This document shows, piece after piece, positions 23,432 to 31,998 of a stretch of DNA of 64,000 nt (the stretch's first letter is position 1; every line of letters starts with the position of its first letter). The notes under the pieces were generated by a model. It searched no databases, was not told the DNA's origin, and saw nothing but the letters and a program-made list of their open reading frames with translations. Origin of the DNA: Verrucomicrobiaceae bacterium E54 (GTDB lineage Bacteria > Verrucomicrobiota > Verrucomicrobiia > Verrucomicrobiales > Akkermansiaceae); contig JAKZES010000010.1 of NCBI GenBank assembly GCA_022548915.1, forward strand, positions 62,001 through 126,000. The letters run 5' to 3'. The position numbers were made by a program, and so were the translations under genes.

Positions 23432-25828
23432 ATGATCTTCCGGTCCCGAGGCGTCATGGCATCGCTTCTCGTGCTCTGCTCCGGGGTGTCACCGGGTGCG
23501 ACGGTGGACCACGAGGAACGTCTGGTCGAACTGCGCGGGAGTCTTGAGCGGACGGCGGAGTTGATCGACGGGGCGGCGGGCTACGCTGCGGAGGCCGGAC
23601 GAATCGACCTGCAGGTCGCGCGATGGTTTGCGGATTACATCGAGTGGGAGCTGGAGAATCCCGCGCTGATGAAGCAGGCGCTCGTCGGCGACTGGATCTT
23701 CCACGGTGATGAACCGCCCGCTCCCGAGGTGGCGGCCCAACGTTACCGGGAACATCTCAAGCGGGAACTCGACGGGGCATTTGCACTGGTGGAGCAGGCC
23801 GCCGCGCGGTTGACGGCACAGCGTGATTGGCCTGTGACCTTCAGGCCGGACTGGGAGCGGATGCGCTTCGCCGACGGCTACTTCCGCATGGGCGATCGTG
23901 CCGTGTTTCCCGGTGGCTTCAACATGATCCGCAAGGAACTCGTCGACCTCTCGCTCCATCCAGAGCAGGCGCGGGAATCGCGTGCGAGGCTCGACCGCTT
24001 CCTCGACGAGATGCGTGAAATGGGCGTGGGGGTCATCGAACACGGGGTGTCGCTGCCCCAGTTCATCGGTCCGGATGGAGGCTTCCGGCAGGAGCTGCTG
24101 GACACCCATGTCGAGCAGATCCGGGGCTTCGCCGCGAAGGGATTCAAGATCAACGTGCTGTTCCACTGGGGAGGGGATGCGGAAGTTCTCGAGCGTCGCT
24201 GGCCGGGCATCACGAGCTTCCGGGGGAACGGCGTGGCGCTCGACATCGACCACCCCGGGACTCGTGAATTGATTCGGGAGATCGGTGGCAGGGTCCTTCC
24301 GGTACTCGGCGGGCTCGATGCCGTCGTGGCCTGGGACATGGCGAATGAACCCTTCTTCAGTATGGAGGAGTGGAGCCCCCATGGCGTCGGTAAATACCGG
24401 GAATGGCTGCGCGAGCGGCACGGGACGATCGAGCGGTTGAACGAACGGTGGCGAAGCGGATTCGGAACTTTTGAAGAAATTCCCCCGCCGAAGACCAGTC
24501 AGCCGGAGTCATGCCCGGCCGGCGAATGGTTCGACCGGGTGAGTTTTCACAACCACCGCGTGAGTTCGTTCTTCGGCTTTTTCAGCGGGGTGATTCGCGA
24601 ACACGTGCCGGGCGCGGCGGTTCATTTGAAGTCGCAGGACAATTCCAGCCTCGGACCGATGCCAGACGCCGTCGGCCACGGGATCGATCGGGAGGCGTTG
24701 ACGCCTTTTTGTCAGATCCAGGGGCTCGATACGCGTCCGCTGCCGGTGACCGAACCCCGGATGGCGGCGTCGGACTACGACGAGGAACCTTACGCTTTTC
24801 ACTGGCTCGGGCAGTCCTTCACCTACGACTACCTGACCTCGCTGCCGCCCTCGCGCCCGATCGTCGACTTCGAGTATCACGCCTTCTCGATCAACGCGAT
24901 CCGGATCCCGGACCTGCCGGTCGATCACGGACGGGCAACCCTGTGGCTGGCGCACCTTCACGGGCTGATCGGAAACATGGCGTGGTATTGGCACCGCCGG
25001 TGGGGACCAGACCCGTTTCCGAAAAAGTATTTTCACTGGTGGTTCCGCAGCAGTCTCTCCACCCAGCCTTTGGCAGCGGCGGAGTATTTCCACACGATGC
25101 TCGAATTGAATGCCTTCGGTCCCGAGGTCGAACGCCTCGCGGGTGTGGAGGAACGCCCGGTCCGGTTGCTGGTTTCCAAATCATCCTATATCCACGACCA
25201 GGCGCACATCGACGCCCTGCACCGGGTGTATGAAGGCAGTTGTTTCCACGGTCTGCGGATCGGTTTCGTGACCGAGGACAAGCTGGAGGCCGATGGCGTG
25301 CCGGAGGACTGCCGGGTGCTCATCATCCCGAACGTGCGCCATCTTTCCGGAGAGGCGTTGGCGGCCCTGAGAAGAGCGAAGGAGGCGGGGCATCGCCTTT
25401 TGAATTACGGAGACAGGACTCCGTTGCTGGATTCCTACGGTTTTCCTCATCCGGTTGAGGCGACGGATTTTCTGAGCACGGAGGCGTCGGTGGAGAAGGG
25501 CTCGGCGGAGGACGTCTCCCGAAGGCTGGGGCGGGAGCTGGAGCACGTATTGAGCGGGCGGCCCCTGCGGGTGCAGCGGACGGATCTTCCGGGAGCTTTC
25601 GGGGTGATGCACCGCTTCGTCCGGGAGGATGACGGCCTGCTGATCCTGCTGGTCAACGTCCTCGATCAGTCCGTCACGGTCCGCCTCGAAGCCGACGGGA
25701 GTTTTCATGATCGCGGATCCGATGTCCTCAATGGCGAAGAGATCGGCTGCGACGGTATCAACCTGCCGGTCCGGAGCGTGCGGTTGATCCGCTTGCCGGT
25801 TCGGAGTTTTGATCCCCCGGTCCGGTGA
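23432..25828 (+). CDS. secreted clan GH-A glycoside hydrolase (beta-galactosidase/GH42-like)
   Basis: The 798-residue protein begins with a leader (MIFRSRGVMASLLVLCSGVS). After an N-terminal helical stretch it shows a TIM-barrel glycosidase: HGVSLPQFIGPDG, FKINVLFHWGG, and VVAWDMANEPFFSME with the acid/base Glu306 in the Asn-Glu-Pro motif. VDFEYHAF has Glu481 placed as nucleophile. A trimerisation-like domain (VRLLVSKSSYIHDQAH ... CRVLIIPNVRHLSGEALAAL) and a small beta domain follow, an order typical of GH42. The substrate is not determined. It is divergent from the mannoside operon and may belong to the same regulon. ATG 23432 or 23456 could be the start. Confidence 0.8.
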   Translation: MIFRSRGVMASLLVLCSGVSPGATVDHEERLVELRGSLERTAELIDGAAGYAAEAGRIDLQVARWFADYIEWELENPALMKQALVGDWIFHGDEPPAPEVAAQRYREHLKRELDGAFALVEQAAARLTAQRDWPVTFRPDWERMRFADGYFRMGDRAVFPGGFNMIRKELVDLSLHPEQARESRARLDRFLDEMREMGVGVIEHGVSLPQFIGPDGGFRQELLDTHVEQIRGFAAKGFKINVLFHWGGDAEVLERRWPGITSFRGNGVALDIDHPGTRELIREIGGRVLPVLGGLDAVVAWDMANEPFFSMEEWSPHGVGKYREWLRERHGTIERLNERWRSGFGTFEEIPPPKTSQPESCPAGEWFDRVSFHNHRVSSFFGFFSGVIREHVPGAAVHLKSQDNSSLGPMPDAVGHGIDREALTPFCQIQGLDTRPLPVTEPRMAASDYDEEPYAFHWLGQSFTYDYLTSLPPSRPIVDFEYHAFSINAIRIPDLPVDHGRATLWLAHLHGLIGNMAWYWHRRWGPDPFPKKYFHWWFRSSLSTQPLAAAEYFHTMLELNAFGPEVERLAGVEERPVRLLVSKSSYIHDQAHIDALHRVYEGSCFHGLRIGFVTEDKLEADGVPEDCRVLIIPNVRHLSGEALAALRRAKEAGHRLLNYGDRTPLLDSYGFPHPVEATDFLSTEASVEKGSAEDVSRRLGRELEHVLSGRPLRVQRTDLPGAFGVMHRFVREDDGLLILLVNVLDQSVTVRLEADGSFHDRGSDVLNGEEIGCDGINLPVRSVRLIRLPVRSFDPPVR

Positions 25829-25844
25829 GCTGCCGACAGACGCC

Positions 25845-26271
25845 TCAGCCGTCCCGATCCGCGGTCACGGTGTTGGAACAGGCTTCACCGCATTCGAGCT
25901 GACTCAGGTTGGCCAGGGTCGTGCGGGCAATCTGGGTCAGGGCGTTGCGGGTGAAGAAGGCCTGGTGGCCGGTGATGAGGACGTTGGGAAAGGTGAGAAG
26001 GCGGGCAAAAACATCGTCCTGCAACACCGTGGTCGACTGGTCCTCGAAGAACAGACGATCCTCCTCCTCGTAGACGTCGATGCCGAGGTTGCCGATCTTG
26101 CCGGACTTCAATCCGGCAATCACGGCGGTGGTGTCGACCAGACCGCCGCGGCTGGTGTTCAAAAGCGCGACTCCGTGCTTCATGGTAGACGAGATCGTGT
26201 TCCTTCTGCCGGTTGGCGGCATCGAGGAATTCCTGATCATACGGTTTGGTGCTGAAAACGGTGATCCTCAT
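25845..26271 (-). pseudogene. ldhA: D-lactate dehydrogenase remnant with central deletion and frameshift
   Basis: The minus strand begins like fermentative D-lactate dehydrogenase ([23 protein letters not shown] at 26271). After about 31 residues, near a point around 26185, it jumps to the C-terminal part in another frame: [60 protein letters not shown] and [11 protein letters not shown]. The middle of about 200 residues, with the NAD-binding GxGxxG and the catalytic Arg and Glu, is absent. A family member has about 330 residues. The remaining pieces keep good similarity, so the loss seems recent. Confidence 0.85.
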
Positions 26272-26329
26272 GACCTGATGATTTGATCGTCGCCGTGCGT
26301 GTATCAGAGCCCAGCCGTGGGAGGTAAGC

Positions 26330-27376
26330 TTGAACCACCAGTTTCCCCGGATCAACGGCAGGGTTCCCGGGCCGATGTGGAAGCGATTGAAGAATGGTTT
26401 CCGGATCCCAATCGACGGCCCGAAGCGGCTTTGTTACGGATGGCTGGTGATTGTTTCGATCCTGCTGACAACGCTCGGCTTCGGTCTCCTGTTCTGGGGC
26501 GCGGAGTGGTTGGTGAAGGGCGGTGCCGGTCTGGCGCTTCGGCTGGGCCTGACCACGCTTGTGGTGGGCCTGACGGTGGTCGCCTACGGCACTTCTTCGC
26601 CCGAGTTGCTGGTGTCGTTGAAGGCGGCATGGAGCGGTCAACCGGGGATCGCGGTGGGCAACGTCGTCGGCTCGAACATCTTCAACATCGCGGTGATTCT
26701 CGGATTGGCGGCGGTGATCCGGCCGGTGAAGGTCGAATCCGAGGCGATCCGCCGCGACGGGCCGGTGATGGTCGGCGTGAGCCTTGCCGCACTGGCGGTG
26801 CTGTGGGACGGAAACGTGTCCCGCTTGGAGGGTGCCTTACTGGTGGTGGCGAGCATTTTCTACACGGTGTGGATCGTTCGTCAGGCACGGCTCGAGCGGA
26901 GGGAGTCCGGCGCGGGGAAAAGCCCGATTCCGGTGGGTCGGGCGGTGCTCTATCTGGTGATCGGGCTGGGGCTGCTGGCGGCGGGCTCGAAGCTGCTGGT
27001 GGACCACTCGATCGTCATCGCGCGGGCCCTGGGTGTTTCGGAGGCGGTCATCGGGTTGACGATCATCGCCGCCGGGACGTCGATGCCGGAACTGGCAACC
27101 TCGGTGATCGGAGCCTTGCGGGGCCAGTCGGACATCGCGCTGGGAAACGTGATTGGGTCCAACATCTTCAACGTCCTTTTCGTCCTCGGCCTGGCGTCGG
27201 TCATCCACCCGATCGTCGGGGCGGGCGTGCGGCCGGTCGATCAGGCCTTCCTGCTCGGGACGGCGGTCTTGCTGTGGCCGATGATGCGCAGCGGCCGGGT
27301 GGTCGGGCGGCGGGAGGGCTGGATCCTGCTCGCGGCCTACGCCGCCTATCTTGCAGTCATGTGGCCGCGGGGGTGA
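26330..27376 (+). CDS. calcium/sodium antiporter of the CaCA family (YrbG-like)
   Basis: The 348-residue membrane protein exchanges Ca2+ for Na+ or H+. It has the two inverted alpha-repeats of the CaCA family: GTSSPELLVS with GNVVGSNIFN in the first half, and GTSMPELATS with GNVIGSNIFN in the second. About ten hydrophobic segments are present. The start is judged to be TTG 26330, because GGGAGG at 26319-26324 lies five bases upstream. An internal ATG at 26375 lacks such a site but would remove a non-conserved N-terminus. The ldhA remnant is divergent upstream; purD follows after 111 bases. Confidence 0.9.
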   Translation: MNHQFPRINGRVPGPMWKRLKNGFRIPIDGPKRLCYGWLVIVSILLTTLGFGLLFWGAEWLVKGGAGLALRLGLTTLVVGLTVVAYGTSSPELLVSLKAAWSGQPGIAVGNVVGSNIFNIAVILGLAAVIRPVKVESEAIRRDGPVMVGVSLAALAVLWDGNVSRLEGALLVVASIFYTVWIVRQARLERRESGAGKSPIPVGRAVLYLVIGLGLLAAGSKLLVDHSIVIARALGVSEAVIGLTIIAAGTSMPELATSVIGALRGQSDIALGNVIGSNIFNVLFVLGLASVIHPIVGAGVRPVDQAFLLGTAVLLWPMMRSGRVVGRREGWILLAAYAAYLAVMWPRG

Positions 27377-27487
27377 AGCCTGGCTCGGCGCGTTGGGGAT
27401 GCCGGAGGAGGGAGCGGGCGGGGCTCGTTCAGGTTCAGCCCGGTTCGGGGTTGATGCCGGGGCGCGGATCGGGGAGAAAGGGCGCGG

Positions 27488-28744
27488 ATGAAGATCTTGG
27501 TGGTAGGAAAAGGAGGGCGCGAGCACGCGCTGCTGCGGGCGTTCGATGAGTCGCCGGAACCGACGGACCTGTTCTGTTTCCCGGGAAGCGACGCGATCGC
27601 GGAAATCGCGCAGCCGGTCGAGGTCGATGGATTGGAGGCCCTGATCGAGTGGATGGGCGTCAACGACATCGAGCTTTGCGTGGCCGGTGAGGAGAGCTAC
27701 CTGGTCAAGGGCGAGGGGCTCGCCAATCTCTGCGAAGAAGCGGGCATCCCCTGCTGGGGACCGCACAAGCAGTCGGCGCAGCTGGAGGCTTCGAAGGAGT
27801 TCGCCAAGCGTTTCATGGAGCGACACGGCATTCCCACCGGGGGTGCGGTCGCGGCGGGAAGCCTGGCGGAGGCCAGGGCCGCGATCGGCGGGCACTATCC
27901 GGTCGTTCTCAAATTCGATGGACTCGCCGCGGGAAAGGGCGTCGCGGTCTGCCTCGAGGAATCCCAGGGTGAGGCCTTTCTCGACGAGGTCTTCGTCCAG
28001 AAGCGCTTCGGCGAAGGCCGGGTGTTGGTCGAGGAGTTTCTCACGGGGCCGGAGGTTTCGATTTTCGCCGCAGTGGTGGATGACGAGTATCTCATCTTCA
28101 CGCCGGCCCGGGACTACAAGCGGATCGGCGAGGACGACCGGGGCGACAATACCGGGGGCATGGGGGCGGTCGCGAGCCGGCGGCTGATTCCCGCCGCGAC
28201 GCTGGAACGCATCGAGCAGGAGGTGGTCGCTCCGACGGTGGCGGGGCTGCGCTCGGAGAATCTTCCCTACCGCGGCTTCCTTTACTTCGGCCTGATGCTG
28301 ACCCCGGAGGGTCCGAAGGTCATCGAGTACAACTGCCGCTTCGGGGATCCGGAGTGCCAGGCGGTGATGCCGCTGGTGAAGGGTGATCTGGCCGGCTTCT
28401 GCCTGGGCGGCGCGCAGGGCGAGTTGCGTTCCGATCTCCTTACCTTCGACGAAGGCTGGAGCGTTTGCGTGGTGCTGGCCTCGGCCGGCTACCCGGCGGG
28501 TTCGCGATCGGGCGATGTGATTACCGGCCTCGATGCGATCGGCGACGCGCGGGTGTATCACGCGGGGACGAAGCGCTCCGGAGACGACTGGCAGACCAAC
28601 GGCGGCCGGGTGCTGGCCGTGGTGGCGGGCGGCGTGGATCGCAAGGCCGCGGTCGATGCGGCGCACGTGGCCGCCGACCAGGTCCGCTTCGACGGGATGC
28701 AGCGGCGTCGCGACATTGGAATCCTTCACTTTGAAACGACATGA
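27488..28744 (+). CDS. purD: phosphoribosylamine--glycine ligase (GAR synthetase)
   Basis: PurD joins glycine to phosphoribosylamine with ATP in the second step of purine synthesis. The 418-residue product shows MKILVVGKGGREHALLRAF at the N-terminus, then GPHKQSAQLEASKEFAKRFM and PVVLKFDGLAAGKGVAVC. The ATP-grasp segments LVEEFLTGPEVSIFAAV and DRGDNTGGMGAV and the Mg-ligand stretch EYNCRFGDPECQ follow. Length is normal. Its stop overlaps the start of pyrR (ATGA), so the two are translationally coupled. Confidence 0.96.
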   Translation: MKILVVGKGGREHALLRAFDESPEPTDLFCFPGSDAIAEIAQPVEVDGLEALIEWMGVNDIELCVAGEESYLVKGEGLANLCEEAGIPCWGPHKQSAQLEASKEFAKRFMERHGIPTGGAVAAGSLAEARAAIGGHYPVVLKFDGLAAGKGVAVCLEESQGEAFLDEVFVQKRFGEGRVLVEEFLTGPEVSIFAAVVDDEYLIFTPARDYKRIGEDDRGDNTGGMGAVASRRLIPAATLERIEQEVVAPTVAGLRSENLPYRGFLYFGLMLTPEGPKVIEYNCRFGDPECQAVMPLVKGDLAGFCLGGAQGELRSDLLTFDEGWSVCVVLASAGYPAGSRSGDVITGLDAIGDARVYHAGTKRSGDDWQTNGGRVLAVVAGGVDRKAAVDAAHVAADQVRFDGMQRRRDIGILHFETT

Positions 28745-29265
28745 TCCGGGGACTGGATGCGAGCGAGATGGCGGCCGGCGTCGACCGGCTGGCCGAAATG
28801 ATTCTGGCGGGCAGCGCGGGCCGGGCGATCGCCCTGGTCGGGATCCGCAGCCGGGGCGACGAAGTGGCCGAGCGCCTGCGCGACAAGCTGGCGGCGAGCG
28901 GAAAGGAAGTGGACTTCGGCACGCTCGATATTTCGCTCTACCGCGACGACTACGAACACCTGCGGGAGAATCCGAAGCTGCAGGGCAGCGACATCACCTT
29001 CGAGGTCGATGGAGCGGAGATCGTGCTGGTCGACGACGTGCTCTTCACCGGGCGAACGATCCGCGCGGCACTGGATGCGATTTCCGACTACGGCCGTCCG
29101 GGCCGGGTCGAGCTGGCGGTGCTGATCGACCGGGGGCACCGGGAACTGCCGGTCCAGCCGGACTACGTCGGCATCCCGCTCGAGACCGATCGGCATGATC
29201 ACGTTCACGTCTCGCTGGCGAACACCGACGGCGAGGACAAGGTCGAGATCCGCAGCAGGGAATGA
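28741..29265 (+). CDS. pyrR: PyrR-type regulator / uracil phosphoribosyltransferase
   Basis: The 174-residue protein is a type I phosphoribosyltransferase with the PRPP loop VLVDDVLFTGRTIRAALDA and PyrR features: IALVGIRSRGDEVAERL near the start, DISLYRDDY, and LAVLIDRGHRELPVQPDYVG. PyrR binds pyr mRNA to cause attenuation and has weak uracil phosphoribosyltransferase activity. The location two genes upstream of pyrB supports this name. No clear pyr attenuator was identified here, so RNA regulation is inferred. The gene overlaps both purD and the next gene by four bases. Confidence 0.92.
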   Translation: MIRGLDASEMAAGVDRLAEMILAGSAGRAIALVGIRSRGDEVAERLRDKLAASGKEVDFGTLDISLYRDDYEHLRENPKLQGSDITFEVDGAEIVLVDDVLFTGRTIRAALDAISDYGRPGRVELAVLIDRGHRELPVQPDYVGIPLETDRHDHVHVSLANTDGEDKVEIRSRE

Positions 29266-30119
29266 GCCCGCTTCCCGAACGCCGAAAGACCGCCGAGGAA
29301 CTCGCCAAGCTGCGGGAGTCGCTCGGGATTTCGGCCGACGGCCCGCCGCCCGATGCGCCAGGGGTGAGGAGGGAGGAGCCGGCACCCGGTTCGGATGAGG
29401 TGGATGAACTCAAGGCGGCGGTATTTGAGCAGCCGGATCCGGCGAGGGATGCTTCGTGGCATGACCGTCCCGGTCATGGATCAGAGGAGTTGGAAGTGAG
29501 TGGAGAGGCAAGGGCGTTGCCGGACGAACCGCCCATGACCGGGACGGTCATGCCACAAGCGGGTGAAGCGTCGCATTTGGAGGTCAAGGAGGATGAATCG
29601 CCCGTGACCGGAACCCCGCCTCCGCACTCTCTCCGGAAGTCCGCAAGTCTGGTGGTCGATCAGCCGAAGCCGGTCCGGCACCGGCCGGATGGATCGCTGC
29701 CGGCGCGGCGGCACACCGATGAGGAGCTGATGCGGCTGCGACGGATGGACGCGGGGCCGGCGGTCTCTCCGGTCGAGGCCCTGGCCCGCCGGACCGTCTC
29801 GGTGCCGGTGATGATCCTGTTCTACCTCCTCGCGCTTGCGGCGGTGGCGCTGTTGATCATGGAGAGCCTGTGGTTCTCGAAGGCGCAGCCTTTCGACCTG
29901 CCCTTCGAGTGGCTCGGCCAGGCGGTTCAGGCGGACTGGTACGGAACCGCCATCATGAGCGCGATCGGCGGGATCAGCGCCGGGGTGCTGCTGATCGCCG
30001 GCTGGGTGGCGTGGCGTCGACCGCTGTCGCGGCATCACGCCGGCTTCATGACCATCATCGCGGTGCTTGTCCTTGTCTTCGGAACCCTCTATTTCTTCCC
30101 CGAGCTCCATGGCGCGTAA
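29262..30119 (+). CDS. membrane protein of unknown function inside the pyr operon, carrying a REPIN
   Basis: The 285-residue protein is not recognised. The first ~150 residues are hydrophilic, low-complexity and rich in Pro, Glu and Arg (KTAEELAKLRESLGISADG, then a similar HTDEELMRLRRMDAG at about 148-162). Three hydrophobic segments follow: MILFYLLALAAVALLIMESL, TAIMSAIGGISAGVLLIAGW and MTIIAVLVLVFGTLYFF. A REPIN-like repeat (29456-29556) is translated in frame as HDRPGH ... MTGTVMP without breaking the gene. The start overlaps pyrR (ATGA) and the end overlaps pyrB by eleven bases, so it is cotranslated with both. Confidence 0.8.
   Translation: MSPLPERRKTAEELAKLRESLGISADGPPPDAPGVRREEPAPGSDEVDELKAAVFEQPDPARDASWHDRPGHGSEELEVSGEARALPDEPPMTGTVMPQAGEASHLEVKEDESPVTGTPPPHSLRKSASLVVDQPKPVRHRPDGSLPARRHTDEELMRLRRMDAGPAVSPVEALARRTVSVPVMILFYLLALAAVALLIMESLWFSKAQPFDLPFEWLGQAVQADWYGTAIMSAIGGISAGVLLIAGWVAWRRPLSRHHAGFMTIIAVLVLVFGTLYFFPELHGA
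29456..29556. repeat. REPIN-like hairpin pair, copy 2 (inside a gene)
   Basis: Two perfect 24-base inverted arms (29456-29479 and 29533-29556), both with the CATGACCGTCCCGGTCATG core, are 53 bases apart. The core matches the pair at 10488-10604. The 101-base unit is not a multiple of three, yet the host gene stays open through it. It lies in the low-complexity N-terminal part of the membrane protein gene. Confidence 0.87.
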
Positions 30120-31044
30120 GGATCTTCTCGAACTCGCTTCTCTCTCCCGTGAGGAGATCGACCGGATTCTCGACGAGGCGGTGCCCTTCAAGGAGCTGTT
30201 CACCCGCTCGGTGAAGAAGGTTCCGGCGCTGAAGGGCAAGTCGGTGCTGATGCTCTTCTACGAACCCTCGACGCGGACGCACTCGTCCTTCGAGGTGGCG
30301 GCGAAGCGCTTGTCGGCCGACGTCACCAACTTCGACGTGCCGCATTCCTCGGTGGTGAAGGGCGAGTCGGTGCGGGAAACGGTCGAGACCCTGCAGGCGA
30401 TGCGCACCGACTACATCGTCGTGCGCCACAGTCGCAGCGGGCTGCCGGGGATGATCGCGCGCCATACCCGGGCCAGCGTGGTGAATGCCGGCGACGGCGC
30501 CCACGCGCACCCGACCCAGGGGCTGCTCGATGCCTTCACGGTCAAGGAGGTGTTCCCGGAAATGGCGGGCCGGCGGGTGCTCATCGTCGGCGACATCCTG
30601 CACAGCCGGGTCGCCCGCTCGACCAGCACGGTGCTGCGGCGGCTCGGAGTCGAGGTGGCCTATCTCGGTCCCGGATCGCTGGTGCCCAAGGCGACGCCCG
30701 AGGGAGTCCGGCGTTTCACCGACTACGGCGAGGCAATGGCCTGGGGGCCGGATGTCGTCTATCTGCTGCGGGTCCAGATGGAACGCCAGGACGTCCAGTT
30801 TTTCCCGAGTCTGCGAGAGTATCACCGCGTGTATGGCGTGACCTGCGAGCGGTTGAAGGAGCTGGCGGACAAGGGAATCTGGCTGATGCACCCCGGACCG
30901 GTGAACCGCGGCGTCGAACTCTGCGACGAGGCGATGGACTACGAGCGGAGCCTGATCAACCGTCAGGTCGAGAACGGCATCGCCGTGCGGATGTCGGTGC
31001 TTTACTCGCTGAAGCCGGGGAGTGGCGCTTTGGAAGCGCCATAG
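30109..31044 (+). CDS. pyrB: aspartate carbamoyltransferase catalytic subunit
   Basis: PyrB condenses carbamoyl phosphate and aspartate, the committed pyrimidine step. The 311-residue product has FYEPSTRTHSSFEVAAKRL (carbamoyl-phosphate site), DGAHAHPTQGLLDAF, VLIVGDILHSRVARS and MHPGPVNRGVEL. ATG 30109 (MARKDLL) is chosen; it lies inside the end of the upstream gene. The last residues (GSGALEAP and the stop) come from a hairpin repeat element that begins at 31019, so the natural end has been replaced or extended. No pyrI gene is next to it. Confidence 0.96.
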   Translation: MARKDLLELASLSREEIDRILDEAVPFKELFTRSVKKVPALKGKSVLMLFYEPSTRTHSSFEVAAKRLSADVTNFDVPHSSVVKGESVRETVETLQAMRTDYIVVRHSRSGLPGMIARHTRASVVNAGDGAHAHPTQGLLDAFTVKEVFPEMAGRRVLIVGDILHSRVARSTSTVLRRLGVEVAYLGPGSLVPKATPEGVRRFTDYGEAMAWGPDVVYLLRVQMERQDVQFFPSLREYHRVYGVTCERLKELADKGIWLMHPGPVNRGVELCDEAMDYERSLINRQVENGIAVRMSVLYSLKPGSGALEAP

Positions 31045-31179
31045 CGGGGCCGGGCGATCTCTGATCGCAGAGGAGACGCGCTTTTGTGCATGGCGGTCGG
31101 GCGTTCCATCGCAGGCGGTCTGTTTCGAAGCGGCTGAAAGCGGCCGCGCCCCGGCATGGCGCATGGAAGGCGCCACTCC
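31019..31179. repeat. paired-hairpin inverted repeat between pyrB and the hemX-like gene
   Basis: Two 32-base arms (31019-31050 and 31148-31179) are inverted copies with seven mismatches. The left arm is itself a hairpin (GGCGCTTTGGAAGCGCC), and the right arm holds a looser one (GGCGCATGGAAGGCGCC). The layout is the same as the REPIN-like units elsewhere, but the sequence is different. The left arm supplies the end of pyrB. Confidence 0.72.
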
Positions 31180-31230
31180 ATAGCGTTCCATAGCGCTTGC
31201 GTGGAAGGCCGGGAAGGGTCATGGGGGGGC

Positions 31231-31998
31231 GTGTACTTCTGGTTTTTGATCGTTTCCACGCTGCTCGCCGCGATCGGCGGGGCGGTCGGAGTGCGGTCGC
31301 TCCGCCACGGCCACCGGAGCCGGGCCACGGTTTTCTGGATGGGGGGGGCGTTTCTGGCCCAGCTCGGTTTCCTCGCGGTGCGGGGCGAGGCCCGCGGTGC
31401 CTGTCCGCTGATCGGCTTGGGAGAAATTCTCGTCTTCCTCGCCTGGTCGCTGACGCTGATCTACCTCCTCGTCGGGCCGACCTACCGGCTTTCCCTGCTG
31501 GGGCTTTTCTCGGCACCCGTGGTGGTGCTTTTCCAGGGAATGGCGCTCATCCCCGGTGTGCTGGAGCGGGACCCGCAGCGCGTGGTGGCCACGAATGCAT
31601 GGCGCGAAATGCATTCGGCGATGTCGGTGCTCGGTTACGGGGCGCTGGGACTGGCCGCGGTGTCCTCGGTGATGTTCCTCGTGCTCGACCGTCAACTGAA
31701 GGAGCACCACCTGAATTCCGGGCTGTTCCGCAACCTGCCGCCGGTGCGTGAGTTGCTGGTCTCCGGGCGCCGGTTGCTGTGGCTCGGGTGGCTCATGCTC
31801 ACGGTGGGCGTGGTCGCCGGCTTCCGCATGCCCCACGAGGGATCTGCCGGCGCGCACCTGATCGCCGCGGTGGTCGTCTGGGCCGCCTATGCCGCCCTGG
31901 TCGGGATCTCGCAGTTCCGCGGCCTGACCGGCCGGAAGTTCTCGCTGCTGACGGTCCTGCTGTTCGTCGTTTCCCTTTCAGTGTTCGCCTTTGTCTGA
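31231..31998 (+). CDS. HemX/CcsA-like integral membrane protein
   Basis: The 255-residue protein has about eight hydrophobic segments and belongs to the cytochrome-c-assembly (CcsA/HemX) superfamily, which sits before hemA in many bacteria. Family features are a conserved His in REMHSAMSVLGYGALGLAAVSS and the segment GWLMLTVGVVAGF. HemX affects glutamyl-tRNA reductase levels in Bacillus. The tryptophan-rich WWD motif of true CcsA is absent. GTG 31231 is chosen because residues from an upstream ATG (31156) lie in a repeat. The last base of its stop is the first base of hemA. Confidence 0.82.
   Translation: MYFWFLIVSTLLAAIGGAVGVRSLRHGHRSRATVFWMGGAFLAQLGFLAVRGEARGACPLIGLGEILVFLAWSLTLIYLLVGPTYRLSLLGLFSAPVVVLFQGMALIPGVLERDPQRVVATNAWREMHSAMSVLGYGALGLAAVSSVMFLVLDRQLKEHHLNSGLFRNLPPVRELLVSGRRLLWLGWLMLTVGVVAGFRMPHEGSAGAHLIAAVVVWAAYAALVGISQFRGLTGRKFSLLTVLLFVVSLSVFAFV

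Noticed and set aside
26837-28729. 630-codon minus-strand open frame
   Set aside because: Antisense to the antiporter and purD; no family features.
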